A DNA stretch of 45,011 nucleotides from positions 1 through 45,011 of the forward strand of contig JAJYHT010000076.1 of NCBI GenBank assembly GCA_021784595.1, written 5' to 3'. A model generated the notes under the pieces. That model did not search any database, had not been told where the DNA came from, and worked only from the letters and a program-made list of their open reading frames with translations. The stretch's first letter is position 1; each line of letters starts with the position of its first letter. This document shows positions 26,984 to 36,486 of this stretch, piece by piece. The DNA is from Bacillota bacterium (lineage in GTDB: Bacteria > Bacillota > Sulfobacillia > Sulfobacillales > Sulfobacillaceae). The position numbers were made by a program, and so were the translations under genes.

Positions 26984-28621
26984 ATGCAGGTGACGATGCG
27001 ACAACGTATGGCAGATGGATATTCGTGGATAGTAGTGGGAGTGGCAAGTCTGGGCTGGGTGGCTCTTGGCCTAGGTTTTTATCCTCGCATCCACTATATT
27101 ACGATATTGCTGGGCATCGCAATGGTCGCCGTCTCGGACATATGGCCCTTAAAAATGGCCAGGGGCAGCATCTCTTTGTCGAGTGCCGGGTATTTCTCGG
27201 TGTTCATGATAGGAGGTTTGTCAGCCGCTTCGTATGCACTGTTAGGCGGGCTTTTGCTAAGCACCCTGAAACGGCCCAGGGGAATACGGTCTGCCTTTAA
27301 CATGGCCCAGTTCATGTTGAGTTTATTTGGCGCGGCGTTGATCTTTCGGGAATTCAAGGACCATCTTTGGCTGGCTCTGGTAGCGTTTGTCGTGGTTTCT
27401 ATAGGCATCAACCATCTCTTGGTTAATGCCTATTACTATATTTTAGAAGGTAAGGCGGCGTTGGTTGATGTGTTGCCCAGTTTAACGCTAGATGGCCTGG
27501 CGTGGGTTCTTTCGGGCCCTCTAATTGCGATTTTTGTTTTGTTGGACCGCGCTTATCATGGCGAGGGGGCTATGCTTGCTTTCTTTCCGTTTTTGTTCGT
27601 GACCTGGTTGTTGGCTTCAGCCTATCAAACGCGGCGAGCTCACCGCAACACCATGGTGGTGGCACGCATGAGCACTGGGATCGCCTTGGCTGGCGAGCGA
27701 CGTGCAATCTACCAGCTAATCGAAAGTGCCGTGCGGGACATTATGGATGTGACGGCGCTGGTCATCTATGCCAGCGGTCCCAATCCGCAAGAGCTGGTCC
27801 GAGAGTGGACGTTTCACCCAATGGGGGAAAATGCACCCTACGACTGGACGGTGCATCCCAACGAAGGTATTACGGGGTGGGTGATGGAAACTCAGTCCCC
27901 GGAATTGGTGCGGGATAGCTTTCAAATCAGCCAGCGTTGGATCAACCCCGGCGATCCCTACCCCATTCGATCGGCGCTGATGTTGCCCATGGTCATGGAA
28001 GGCCAATTGATAGGGATGCTCGTGGCAGGGCATATTCGTCCCAACATCTACGACAATTTCGATCTGCGCTTAGGAATGATCATGGCCGGTCATGCGGCCA
28101 TAGCCATTCGCAAGATCGACCTCGACCACGAGGCGACGCGGTTGGCGCGGGTGGATCCCCTGATTCCGGAGCTTTTTAACTACCGCTACTTTCGTATTGC
28201 TCTGCAGACGGAACTGGACTATGCCTCGATGTATCAAAGACAATGCGCGGTGGCATTTTTGGATATGGATCATTTCAAAATGGTCAATGACCAGTATGGA
28301 CACCAAATGGGGGACGAGGTGCTCCGGCAGTTTGTTTCTGTCGTGCGCCGGGAAATTCGTGCGCATGATGTACTGGCACGCTACGGAGGCGATGAGTTTG
28401 TTCTGTTGTTATCCGATATTGACAATGATGGAGTCACCCAGGTGCTCAAACGTATTCAAGACCGGATTGGCCATTATCGGTTTTTAGACGTCGCATTTCC
28501 CTTAGGGGTGAGTGTCGGCTGGGCCCTTTATCCGGAAGATGGAAATAGCCTGGAGAGTCTTCTAAGTGTGGCGGACCAAAAAATGTATCACAACAAGGAG
28601 GCGCGCAGAAATATTCTATAA
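26984..28621 (+). CDS. Membrane diguanylate cyclase: 6-7 TM module, GAF domain, GGDEF domain
   Basis: A 545-residue protein. Residues 1-215 contain six or seven hydrophobic helices with the segment RSAFNMAQFMLSLFGAALIF; 235-385 look like a GAF sensor domain (VRDIMDVTALVIYAS, PIRSALMLPMVMEGQLIGML); 390-545 are a GGDEF domain with an intact GGDEF at 468-472 and the product-inhibition RxxD site (RAHD, 459-462). It should make cyclic-di-GMP. The start ATG 26984 has a G-run close upstream; ATG 26996 is an alternative. The DxLTGLxNRR motif at the domain start is degraded to DPLIPELFNYRYF, a mild oddity. The membrane module resembles that of the HD-GYP protein at 30674. Confidence 0.9.
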   Translation: MQVTMRQRMADGYSWIVVGVASLGWVALGLGFYPRIHYITILLGIAMVAVSDIWPLKMARGSISLSSAGYFSVFMIGGLSAASYALLGGLLLSTLKRPRGIRSAFNMAQFMLSLFGAALIFREFKDHLWLALVAFVVVSIGINHLLVNAYYYILEGKAALVDVLPSLTLDGLAWVLSGPLIAIFVLLDRAYHGEGAMLAFFPFLFVTWLLASAYQTRRAHRNTMVVARMSTGIALAGERRAIYQLIESAVRDIMDVTALVIYASGPNPQELVREWTFHPMGENAPYDWTVHPNEGITGWVMETQSPELVRDSFQISQRWINPGDPYPIRSALMLPMVMEGQLIGMLVAGHIRPNIYDNFDLRLGMIMAGHAAIAIRKIDLDHEATRLARVDPLIPELFNYRYFRIALQTELDYASMYQRQCAVAFLDMDHFKMVNDQYGHQMGDEVLRQFVSVVRREIRAHDVLARYGGDEFVLLLSDIDNDGVTQVLKRIQDRIGHYRFLDVAFPLGVSVGWALYPEDGNSLESLLSVADQKMYHNKEARRNIL

Positions 28622-28659
28622 TATGCAACAATTTAAGACAAATTCTCGATAAATTTCAG

Positions 28660-28720
28660 TTATCCCCAATAAAAACCGTTGGAATGGCTGTTATCAACAG
28701 AGTTATCCCCATTATCCCCA
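28660..28720 (+). repeat. Cluster of four DnaA-box-like 9-mers
   Basis: TTATCCCCA at 28660-28668, 28703-28711 and 28712-28720, and TTATCAACA at 28691-28699, all on the forward strand, in the gap before the cold-shock gene. Each differs from the DnaA box TTATCCACA by one base. Confidence 0.5.
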
Positions 28721-28793
28721 GGTGAGAACGGATGGTAAAGTGTGGCAATTGAAACGTCAGAGTTCCTTGGCGAATGTTGACGACGGATATTGT

Positions 28794-28822
28794 TTGACTT
28801 TTTTGGCAGCAGATGCTATATT
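28794..28822 (+). promoter_or_regulatory. Promoter of the cold-shock gene
   Basis: TTGACT (28794-28799), 17-base spacer, TATATT (28817-28822), about 55 bases before the start codon. The short leader has no obvious fold of the long cold-box type. Confidence 0.75.
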
Positions 28823-28876
28823 AAGCCCGGTCGTCCTCGAAGTTGGGACGGCGCAAGAAAGGGGAAATATTTAAGT

Positions 28877-29074
28877 ATGACCGGACGTGTCAAATGGTTC
28901 AGCGCAGAAAAGGGCTACGGCTTCTTGGAGCGTGAAGACGGCGGCGACGTATTTGTTCATTACAGTGCCATTAATGGCGAAGGTTTCCGTACGCTCAATG
29001 AAGGCGAGCGTGTCGAATTTGATGTTGTAGAGGGTGACCGTGGCCCACAGGCCGCGAACGTCGTCCGCCTATAA
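28877..29074 (+). CDS. Cold-shock domain protein (RNA chaperone)
   Basis: A 65-residue single cold-shock domain with RNP1 KGYGFLE and RNP2 VFVHY and the usual start ([16 protein letters not shown]). It binds single-stranded RNA and DNA and melts secondary structure. AAAGGGG lies 11 bases before the ATG. It has its own promoter and terminator, so it is monocistronic. Which paralogue (CspA, B, C, D) cannot be said. Confidence 0.97.
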   Translation: MTGRVKWFSAEKGYGFLEREDGGDVFVHYSAINGEGFRTLNEGERVEFDVVEGDRGPQAANVVRL

Positions 29075-29092
29075 GGTGTAAATTTCGACATT

Positions 29093-29126
29093 AGCAAGGG
29101 GCCGGATACCCGGTCCTTTGCTTTTT
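29093..29126 (+). terminator. Terminator of the cold-shock gene
   Basis: 13-bp stem with two G-U pairs (29093-29105 with 29110-29122), ATAC loop, followed by TTTTT. Confidence 0.9.
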
Positions 29127-29204
29127 AGATCTGCAAGGATGTTATAATAAGGTACCAGTCTGGTTGCCATGGATTGGGACAAAGCCGTAAAGGGGCGAAT
29201 ACTC

Positions 29205-29711
29205 ATGGAAGTCATCGTTCGCGGCAAAAATTTTGAGGTTACGGATGCTCTGAAGGAGCATGTCACCAAAAAATTAGGCAAAATGGCTAAATTGTTTGAC
29301 CCCCACCCCGTCACCGCGCATGCGGTTCTCAGTATAGAAAAAGAGCGCCAAATCGTTGAGGTTACGGTGCCAATTGATGGGTTGCTCTTGCGTGGAGAAG
29401 AGGCCACGCCCGATATGTACGCATCTGTCGATCTTGTCGTAGAAAAACTTGAAAAACAGTATGCCAAATTTAAGACTCGGGTTCGGCGTCGCCACAGCCA
29501 GACAGAGTACCGTGAACCCCCGCCAATGGACGTATCTAACGTGGTGCGTCGAAAAAGTTTTCCAGCCAAGCCAATGTTGCTCGATGAGGCTTTGTTGCAA
29601 ATGGACCTCTTAGGACACGATTTTTTTGTTTTTACGAACGGGGAAACTGATACTATCAATGTCCTGTATCGCAGGCGTGATGGGGAATATGGGCTCCTCG
29701 AACCAAGGTGA
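29205..29711 (+). CDS. hpf: Ribosome hibernation promoting factor, long form
   Basis: Long HPF joins 70S ribosomes into inactive 100S dimers. The 168-residue protein has the N-terminal ribosome-binding domain (MEVIVRGKNFEVTDALKEHVTKKLGKM..., 1-100) and the C-terminal dimerisation domain with RRKSFPAKPMLLDEALLQMDLLGHDFFVF and INVLYRRRDGEYGLLEP. ATG 29205 has AAAGGGG 10 bases upstream; the longer frame from 29169 is not supported. A TATAAT at 29143-29148 may be its -10. In other Firmicutes hpf sits right before secA; here two genes intervene. Confidence 0.96.
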   Translation: MEVIVRGKNFEVTDALKEHVTKKLGKMAKLFDPHPVTAHAVLSIEKERQIVEVTVPIDGLLLRGEEATPDMYASVDLVVEKLEKQYAKFKTRVRRRHSQTEYREPPPMDVSNVVRRKSFPAKPMLLDEALLQMDLLGHDFFVFTNGETDTINVLYRRRDGEYGLLEPR

Positions 29712-29721
29712 TGAACGATTA

Positions 29722-29754
29722 AAAAATCCCCTTCCCTAAAAGAAGGGGATTTTT
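29722..29754 (+). terminator. Terminator of hpf
   Basis: Perfect 13-bp stem (AAAAATCCCCTTC with 29742-29754) around a 7-base loop, symmetrical A/T tails, so it can work in both directions. Confidence 0.9.
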
Positions 29755-29827
29755 CCATTCTTTGCATTCAAAAGAAGGATTCTGGAAAAACTCGTCGAAA
29801 GACTAGAATATGCCCATAGGAGGACCT

Positions 29828-30445
29828 ATGACACCATCTTGGCAGGAACTTGAAAACATCATCCTCCGCATCCCCTATATTCGAGGGGCGCACGTCTTAT
29901 TGGACGAAGAGGGGCATCCAAAGATTCATGTCTTGGCGACCACTGCACAAGCGCCGCGGCACATTATTCGCGAAGTGACCGCGCTCCTCAGGAGCTTCGG
30001 CGCGGCAGATGCCAGTGCCGATTGGGTAACGGTGGTTCAGGTGCATGAGGAAGGGGATACCGCTTTTTCGGCGACACGGCTCTCGATTGCAGGGTTTGCT
30101 GTGGGGCATGGTGGAACTGGAATTCAAGCTACATGTCGGCTGAATCGGGGATCGGAGTATTACGAATCTACAGCCATCGGGCCATCTTTGCCGGTTGCAA
30201 TGGCGATGGCTACTGTGGGGGCAGTGAATGAGGCGTTGGCACGGTTGGATCATTTGGTATTCAACGGGGTTGACATTATTCGCAGCGGTGGCTCCGAAGT
30301 AGTCGTGGCAACAGTTGTGGAGTCGGCCTCCGAGGTGCTGTCCGGTAGTGCCGTGTTGCGGGACACCATGGAGGACTCAGTGATTCGGGCGACGTTGGAT
30401 GCAGTCAATCGCAGGTTCGTAGTGTACAGTGGGCAAAAAGTTTAG
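29828..30445 (+). CDS. Conserved-looking two-module protein of unknown function
   Basis: A 205-residue soluble protein. The N-terminal 75 residues (LENIILRIPYIRGAHVLLDEEGHPKIHVLATTAQAPRHIIREVTALLRSFG) resemble an unnamed small domain that pairs a beta hairpin with a helix. Residues 90-200 form a second alpha/beta unit (ATCRLNRGSEYYESTAIGPS, AMAMATVGAVNEALARLDH, VVVATVVESASEVLSGSAVLRD, ATLDAVNRRF), like a thiolase- or dsRBD-like fold; I do not know its name. ATG 29828 has AGGAGG 5 bases upstream, so the ATG at 29810 is not used. It lies between hpf and a c-di-GMP phosphodiesterase. No function can be given. Confidence 0.7.
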   Translation: MTPSWQELENIILRIPYIRGAHVLLDEEGHPKIHVLATTAQAPRHIIREVTALLRSFGAADASADWVTVVQVHEEGDTAFSATRLSIAGFAVGHGGTGIQATCRLNRGSEYYESTAIGPSLPVAMAMATVGAVNEALARLDHLVFNGVDIIRSGGSEVVVATVVESASEVLSGSAVLRDTMEDSVIRATLDAVNRRFVVYSGQKV

Positions 30446-30673
30446 AAGGATTCGACCAACTGAATTTGACCCGAAGCGAAAAATTATGTGGAAAGCCCCA
30501 AGCGGAGGGCGCCATATGGCGATTACGATAGGAGTAATAGCCAAATGATGAAGGGTCTTGTACGTCACCTTGTTTCAGGGTTAGTGGAAGTTTTAACCGT
30601 AGGTGCTGGATTTCGAATCGATTAAATAGGTTGGTCGTAATTTTTGATTTTCAAGACGTGGGAGGGAAGGCGT

Positions 30674-31993
30674 ATGTACCCTAAATCGATGTCGTGGTTT
30701 ATTGCTGCAGTTGCTGGAGTGGCGTGTATTATCGCAATACAAAATGTCTATGTACCTACAATGTTCTCAATTGGCATTCTTGTAATGGCAATTGGGAATG
30801 AAATCGGGGCGTTCGGGAGTTTGACTCTTATACGGGGTCACGGGGAAGTGTCAGTAGATCTACCTATTCTGGTAGCTGTCGCCATAATCTTTGGCCCATT
30901 TTATGGGTTTTGGGTAGGCCTTTTGGCCACGTGGACACGTCGAGAGTTAAACCGAGAAATCCGGTGGCCATCCACACTGTTTAATCATGCGCAGTTTGCG
31001 ATTATAGGCTGGACTAGCGGGTACGCTTTTCTGTGGTTGCACGGAGACGTTCGCGCGCACACTTTAGTGAGTAATACGGTTCCTTTAATAGTTACGGTGG
31101 CCTTAGCGTTCATACTTAATGTTGGGTTTGTTATATCAGCTATTGCATTGCGGAAGCACCGGTCATTGCAGGAAATTTTCCGTGTATATTACAAGTCGAT
31201 GATACCCAGCTTCCTCTTAATGCTACCTGTGGCGTTTCTAATGGCTGGTTTATACAAGACCTTAGGCATCTGGGGCGAACTGGTGTTCTTTTTGCCCTTG
31301 GCGGGTATTCGGTGGACAGTGGTATTGGTCAAGGCCCTTCGTCAGGCCTACTTCAACACTATTCGTGTGATGTTAGCCACGTTGGATGCCAAGGATCCCT
31401 ATACTTACGGTCATAGCATGCGGGTTGGCCATTACGGCATGTTGCTGGCACAGCATTTGGAGATGCCCGACGATCAAGTGGAAGGCGTGCGGTTTGCCGG
31501 TATGCTCCATGATATTGGGAAAATGGGGACACCGGAACACATTCTTAACAAGCCTGGTCGGCTAAACATGGACGAGATTTTGATTATGCAGCGCCACCCT
31601 ATTGTGGGCAGTGCGATTTTGGCGCAAATCCAACTGCAGGGATGCGCGGCTAAAGGAGTCCTTCACCACCATGAGCGTTGGGACGGCACTGGGTACCCTG
31701 ACAACTTGCGCGGAGAAGAAATTCCGATTGAAACGCGTATCATTTCTGTCGTGGATGCGTATGACGCGATGACTTCGGACCGTCCCTATCGGCGGGCAAT
31801 GCCCCACGAAGCCGCTATCGCGGAGATTCGCGCTGGCGCTGGGATTCAATTCGACCCCGCTATCGTGGAGAAGTTTTTGGAGATTGCGGAACACACGGAC
31901 TTGGCTCGCACCGAGGGTAGTGGCCATGGTTGGGACATGAGTCCGTCGATTTTCTCTCGTTTTAGTCGCAAAGGGACAAGTCAGTCCGGTTGA
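30674..31993 (+). CDS. Membrane HD-GYP phosphodiesterase (c-di-GMP breakdown)
   Basis: A 439-residue protein. Residues 1-220 carry about seven hydrophobic helices with FNHAQFAIIGWTSGYAFLWL; residues 230-410 are an HD-GYP domain with HSMRVGHYG, the metal HD pair in MLHDIGKMG (H279, D280), HHHERWDGTGYP with GYP at 340-342, and DAYDAMTSDRPYR. It should cleave cyclic-di-GMP. GGAGGGAAGG precedes ATG 30674; the longer frame from 30644 lacks a site. The stop lies within the secA promoter. Confidence 0.92.
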   Translation: MYPKSMSWFIAAVAGVACIIAIQNVYVPTMFSIGILVMAIGNEIGAFGSLTLIRGHGEVSVDLPILVAVAIIFGPFYGFWVGLLATWTRRELNREIRWPSTLFNHAQFAIIGWTSGYAFLWLHGDVRAHTLVSNTVPLIVTVALAFILNVGFVISAIALRKHRSLQEIFRVYYKSMIPSFLLMLPVAFLMAGLYKTLGIWGELVFFLPLAGIRWTVVLVKALRQAYFNTIRVMLATLDAKDPYTYGHSMRVGHYGMLLAQHLEMPDDQVEGVRFAGMLHDIGKMGTPEHILNKPGRLNMDEILIMQRHPIVGSAILAQIQLQGCAAKGVLHHHERWDGTGYPDNLRGEEIPIETRIISVVDAYDAMTSDRPYRRAMPHEAAIAEIRAGAGIQFDPAIVEKFLEIAEHTDLARTEGSGHGWDMSPSIFSRFSRKGTSQSG

Positions 31994-32018
31994 TAGGCCC
32001 CACCCTTCATGATAAAAT
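31990..32018 (+). promoter_or_regulatory. Promoter of secA
   Basis: TTGATA (31990-31995), 17-base spacer, TAAAAT (32013-32018), just after the HD-GYP stop and about 70 bases before secA. Confidence 0.6.
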
Positions 32019-32038
32019 GTCATATTGAGGATCGACGT

Positions 32039-32061
32039 AGGAACCTTCCATGGTTCCTTTT
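32039..32061 (+). terminator. Hairpin plus T-run in the secA leader
   Basis: AGGAACC (32039-32045) pairs with GGTTCCT (32052-32058) around a 6-base loop, followed by TTT. It lies between the secA promoter and its start, so it could stop read-through from upstream or attenuate secA. Confidence 0.45.
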
Positions 32062-32085
32062 ACGTTGAATGGGGGAAATCAGGAC

Positions 32086-34650
32086 ATGCTCAAGATGTTG
32101 TCCAATTGGGTCAACCGATTTAGTGAACGGGAGGTACGGCGCTACCGCGGACTAGTCGAGGATATCAATAGTCTCGAACCAAAAATGCAGACCTTGTCCG
32201 ATGAGGAATTGCGCCAAAAGACCGCGGAATTTCGCCAGCGACTCGAAGCCGGGGAGACACTGGACGATTTGCTGGTTGAAGCGTTTGCAGTGGTACGTGA
32301 AACGGCGCGTCGGGTGCTCAACATGCGGCATTTTGATGTCCAGCTGATCGGTGGCATGGTGTTGCATGATGGCCGCATTTCCGAGATGAAGACAGGCGAA
32401 GGAAAGACGTTGGTGGCTACCTTGGCCGCCTATCTTAACGCGTTGTCAGGCAAAGGTGTGCATGTAATTACGGTCAACGACTACCTGGCGCGCCGTGACT
32501 CGCAATGGATGGGGCAAGTATATCAATTTCTAGGCATGACGGTGGGCCTCATCCAACATGATTTGGAACCGGAAGCTCGACGGCAGGCTTATGCGGCAGA
32601 CATTACCTATGGCACCAACAACGAATACGGGTTTGATTACTTGCGGGACAACATGGTGAACACGGTGCAGGAGATGGTGCAGCGGGATTTGCACTATGCC
32701 ATCGTGGACGAAGTGGATAGCATTCTGATTGATGAGGCCCGTACTCCGCTCATTATTTCAGGACAGGCGGACCGGTCCCCTGATATGTATTATACTTTTG
32801 CCCGCATCGCCTCGAACTTGAAGGCAGAAATCGATTATTCGGTCGATGAGAAATTGAAGGCAGTGTCACCAACTGAAGCAGGGGTGGCCAAGGTGGAGCG
32901 GATGTTGGCGGTGTCCAACCTCTATGATGATGCTCATCTTGACCTCTCGCACTACCTAAATCAAGCATTGCGAGCTAAAGCTTTGATGAAGCGGGATCGC
33001 GATTATGTGGTTAAAGACGGTGAAGTGATCATTGTTGACGAGTTCACGGGACGGCTGATGTTTGGACGTCGCTATTCAGATGGATTGCATCAGGCTATTG
33101 AAGCTAAAGAAGGTGTTAAGATAGAGGATGAAACCCAAACTTTGGCCACGATCACCTTTCAAAATTACTTTCGCATGTACCGACAGCTATCGGGCATGAC
33201 AGGAACCGCCGTCACTGAAGAGGAAGAATTCCGCAAGATCTATGGACTTGACGTCATTGTAGTGCCTACTCACCGGCCCATGATCCGCAAGGATTACCCA
33301 GATATGGTGTATAAAACTGAAGCCGCTAAGTTTAGGGCGGTCATTCGAGAGATTGAAGAGCTGTATCAAAGTCGTAGGCCGGTGCTGGTGGGGACCGTAT
33401 CTATTGAGAAGTCCGAGATGCTGAGTGAGATGTTGCGCGAAAAAGGAATTCCGCATACCGTGCTCAATGCAAAATATCATGAACAGGAAGCTGAAATTAT
33501 AGCGCAAGCGGGCCGCATCGGCGCCGTCACCATCGCGACCAACATGGCTGGACGCGGAACGGACATCGTGTTGGAAGAAGGAGTGCCGCAGATGGGCGGG
33601 CTTCACATCATCGGTACCGAGCGGCATGAATCGCGCCGGATTGACAATCAGTTGCGAGGCCGGTCAGGCCGCCAAGGAGATCCGGGGTCCTCCCGGTTTT
33701 ATCTGTCACTGGAAGACGACTTCCTGCGATTGTTCGCTGCGCCTACATTGGCTGGCTTAATGGATCGCCTAGGCGTTCAAGAAGACGAGCCCATCGAGAG
33801 CGGGGTGCTGACCCGTGCTATCGAATCGGCACAAAAGAAGGTCGAAGCGCGCAACTTTGATGCCAGAAAACAAGTACTACAATATGATGATGTGATGAAT
33901 CTGCAACGAGAAGTAATCTATAAGCAGCGACGAGACATTTTGACCAAGGACAATCTGCGAGAAGACGTGCTTCACATGCTGCAGGGACTGATCGAAGATG
34001 CCACCACCATTTACTGCCCGCAAAACCTGCATCCTGAAGAATGGGATATCTCAGCACTGTTGGACAGCTTTGACGAACTATTCATGCCCAAAGGCTCGCT
34101 GGATCCAGAACAGTTGCTGGGGATGAATCGTGATGAGTTGCAAGAGGTGATATACGAAAAAGGTCAGGAACTGTTTGCCCTAAAGGAGCAAGAGTTTGGG
34201 GAAGAAGCGATGAAAGAGTTAGAGCGCATGATTTTATTGCGGGTGGTGGATTCCAAATGGATGGAGCACCTGGACGCCATGGATGCATTGCGCGAAGGGG
34301 TTGGACTGCGAGCTTATGGACAACGCGACCCCTTGGTTGAATACAAGAAGGAAGCCTACGACATGTATCAGAATATGCTGGGGGCGATTCGCGAAGAGGT
34401 GGTTCGTATGTTGTTCCATCTCCAAATGGCTCCTGCAGCGGAACTTCCCTTGATGCAGCCGGTGGCAACCGCAATGGCTGAGCAGCATGGAGATGAGGTG
34501 CGTCCGGCGGCTCATCCGTTCCAGGTCATTCAAGGCGGGCAGGGCAAAGCAAAACAGACCAACGACACCAGGCCGGGGCGCAACGATCCCTGCCCGTGTG
34601 GAAGTGGGAAAAAGTACAAACGGTGTCATGGCGCGCTGGAAAAAGACTAA
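32086..34650 (+). CDS. secA: Preprotein translocase ATPase SecA
   Basis: SecA drives proteins through SecYEG. The 854-residue protein has the Walker [14 protein letters not shown] (GEGKT 104-108), the DEAD-like [17 protein letters not shown], the cross-linking domain, second motor domain [17 protein letters not shown], and a C-terminal zinc-binding SEC-C tail [19 protein letters not shown], which binds SecB-like partners and phospholipids. I start at ATG 32086 ([12 protein letters not shown]), preceded by GGGGGA; the frame from 32050 begins inside the leader hairpin. prfB follows as usual in Firmicutes. Confidence 0.98.
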   Translation: MLKMLSNWVNRFSEREVRRYRGLVEDINSLEPKMQTLSDEELRQKTAEFRQRLEAGETLDDLLVEAFAVVRETARRVLNMRHFDVQLIGGMVLHDGRISEMKTGEGKTLVATLAAYLNALSGKGVHVITVNDYLARRDSQWMGQVYQFLGMTVGLIQHDLEPEARRQAYAADITYGTNNEYGFDYLRDNMVNTVQEMVQRDLHYAIVDEVDSILIDEARTPLIISGQADRSPDMYYTFARIASNLKAEIDYSVDEKLKAVSPTEAGVAKVERMLAVSNLYDDAHLDLSHYLNQALRAKALMKRDRDYVVKDGEVIIVDEFTGRLMFGRRYSDGLHQAIEAKEGVKIEDETQTLATITFQNYFRMYRQLSGMTGTAVTEEEEFRKIYGLDVIVVPTHRPMIRKDYPDMVYKTEAAKFRAVIREIEELYQSRRPVLVGTVSIEKSEMLSEMLREKGIPHTVLNAKYHEQEAEIIAQAGRIGAVTIATNMAGRGTDIVLEEGVPQMGGLHIIGTERHESRRIDNQLRGRSGRQGDPGSSRFYLSLEDDFLRLFAAPTLAGLMDRLGVQEDEPIESGVLTRAIESAQKKVEARNFDARKQVLQYDDVMNLQREVIYKQRRDILTKDNLREDVLHMLQGLIEDATTIYCPQNLHPEEWDISALLDSFDELFMPKGSLDPEQLLGMNRDELQEVIYEKGQELFALKEQEFGEEAMKELERMILLRVVDSKWMEHLDAMDALREGVGLRAYGQRDPLVEYKKEAYDMYQNMLGAIREEVVRMLFHLQMAPAAELPLMQPVATAMAEQHGDEVRPAAHPFQVIQGGQGKAKQTNDTRPGRNDPCPCGSGKKYKRCHGALEKD

Positions 34651-34692
34651 TCACGGCAGCTAATTTGGTTGGAGAAGGGTAGGGCATACAGC

Positions 34693-35821
34693 GTGACTTC
34701 TGATGATCTTTCACAGGTACACGGAGAAATGATTAGCATTTTAGACCGAATAAGGGGGTCTCTTTGACCAAGGAGAGCGGGAAACAGAGCAGAGAAACCT
34801 TGAGGCTGCAATGGCGGAGCCAGACTTTTGGAGCGACTCAGCACGCGCTGAGCGTATCACTAAAAGACTGAGAACGGTGTCGGGACCGTTGCAACAGTAT
34901 CATACCCTGGTGGCCGCAATGCAGGAATGGACTGAACTGGTGGAATTGGCCACACTGGAAGAGGATTCTCGGATGTTGCAAGAGCAACTCACCGAGGGAT
35001 TGAAAATGAAGGAGATCTTGCGTCAGTTTGAACTGACGCTGGTTTTGCGTGGACCTTATGACCACGAAGACGCGATTGCCACTCTGCACGCGGGTGCCGG
35101 TGGCACTGAGGCCCAAGACTGGGTGCAAATGTTGCTGCGGATGTATTTGCGGTGGGCCGAACGACGCGGCTTTCGGGCCGACATCATTGATCAGTTGCCG
35201 GGGGAGGAAGCGGGTCTCAAGAGCGTTACGATTGAAGTGCGTGGAGAAAACGCATTTGGTTTCTTGCGTCCCGAACGAGGGGTGCATCGGTTAGTGCGAA
35301 TCTCGCCTTTCGATGCGTCAGGACGTCGTCATACTTCTTTTGCCTCGGTTGAAGTGATCCCGGATTTAGAAGCCGATGAGACGATAGAGATTCGACCGGA
35401 TGATCTTAAGGTGGATACTTATCGGGCATCGGGGGCGGGAGGCCAGCATATCAACAAGACGGAATCAGCCATTCGGATTACTCACTTGCCAACCGGAATC
35501 GTGGTTACCTGCCAGTCTGAGCGATCCCAGCACTCCAACCGGGAAACCGCGATGAAGATGCTCAGAGGAAAATTGGCAGAGTTAAAGGAACGGGAGTGGG
35601 AGCAGCACATGGCTGAGGTTCGCGGTGTGCAATCAGATATTGGTTGGGGCTCGCAGATTCGGTCATATGTATTTCAGCCGTATACTATCGTACGTGATCA
35701 TCGGACCCGTTTCGAGATGGGCAATGTGCAAGCGGTGATGAATGGCGACATCGATGGATTTATTGAGGCATATCTACAGGCTGAGGCCAAAGGGGCGTTG
35801 ATGCCTGAGGACTCGGACTGA
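34693..35821 (+). CDS. prfB: Peptide chain release factor 2, made by programmed +1 frameshift
   Basis: RF2 ends translation at UGA and UAA. Bases 34693-34764 encode 24 residues (start GTG, MTSDDLSQVHGEM...RGSL) and then reach an in-frame TGA; skipping one base (T34765) at CTT-T-GAC continues into 34766-35821, giving 375 residues in all. The stop-reading SPF tripeptide is at about 204-206 and catalytic GGQ at about 249-251. The slip lets low RF2 levels raise RF2 synthesis. Standard for the family; see the site below. The end overlaps the next gene by one base. Confidence 0.96.
34753..34768 (+). promoter_or_regulatory. prfB autoregulatory frameshift site
   Basis: AGGGGG (34753-34758) acts as an internal Shine-Dalgarno three bases before CTTTGAC (34762-34768), where the ribosome slips from CTT to TTT past the UGA. 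Spacing and sequence match the classic bacterial prfB site. Confidence 0.95.
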
Positions 35822-36486
35822 TGAACCGAGTGATTCAGGTTTTAGTACTTGCGGTTCTCGCGTTGGTTGGGTTGCAGTGGTATGTGCCGCGGTGGGTTTC
35901 CAGTAAAGTAGCAACGCAAATTATGGCACTGGATCATGGGACGCGACCCCAAGTGGAAGTGACGGCCATTCCTTTTTGGTATTTGCTGCAGGGGAATTTT
36001 CAAGATCTCTACGTGAATGCGCAACACGTGGCGGTAGGTCCGCTTACGGTTGCGGATGCCCAATTGAATTGGGAACAGGGGGGCCTTGGCGTCCAAGCCT
36101 TATTGCACCATCGACTGTCAATTACGCGGCGCGGTCACATGACGGTGTCCATAACAGTGGATGAGGCGGCATTGGCAAAGTTTTTGGCACAACAAGGCAA
36201 ATTTCAAAATCCTACAGTGGGCATCGATCCGACTGGGTTGACCATTGGTGGGAAAGTGCTTTTAGGGGGAGTCTATGTTCCTCTCAACACGCGGGGTACG
36301 TTAGTGGTGTCGTCGGATCGAAAAAGCATTATCTTTCATCCAACATCCATTGATGGCATTCAATTGCCCATGGTGACCGATATTGAGATTTTCAACGTTA
36401 ATGCAATTAAGTTGCCAGTCAATTTGGTAATCCAGTCGGTGACCCTCCAAAAAGGGTCGATGGAGGTCAAAGCTCAGACGCCATGA
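35821..36486 (+). CDS. DUF2993 (LmeA-like) exported or anchored protein
   Basis: A 221-residue protein with an N-terminal hydrophobic anchor (VLVLAVLALVGLQWYVP), then mostly beta sequence. Pattern and length fit DUF2993/LmeA, predicted lipid-binding proteins outside the cytoplasm; the segments GNFQDLYVNAQHVAVGPL, HMTVSITVDEAALAKFLAQQ and LTIGGKVLLGGVYVPLNTRGTL match the general shape of the family. The ATG overlaps the prfB stop (TGATG). Its 3' end overlaps yitT by four bases, so they are co-expressed. The ligand is unknown. Confidence 0.72.
   Translation: MNRVIQVLVLAVLALVGLQWYVPRWVSSKVATQIMALDHGTRPQVEVTAIPFWYLLQGNFQDLYVNAQHVAVGPLTVADAQLNWEQGGLGVQALLHHRLSITRRGHMTVSITVDEAALAKFLAQQGKFQNPTVGIDPTGLTIGGKVLLGGVYVPLNTRGTLVVSSDRKSIIFHPTSIDGIQLPMVTDIEIFNVNAIKLPVNLVIQSVTLQKGSMEVKAQTP

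Noticed and set aside
28660-28720. The DnaA-box-like cluster as chromosomal origin
   Set aside because: No dnaA, dnaN, gyrB or rpmH is near and no adjacent long AT-rich unwinding region is clear, so it is reported only as a possible binding cluster.
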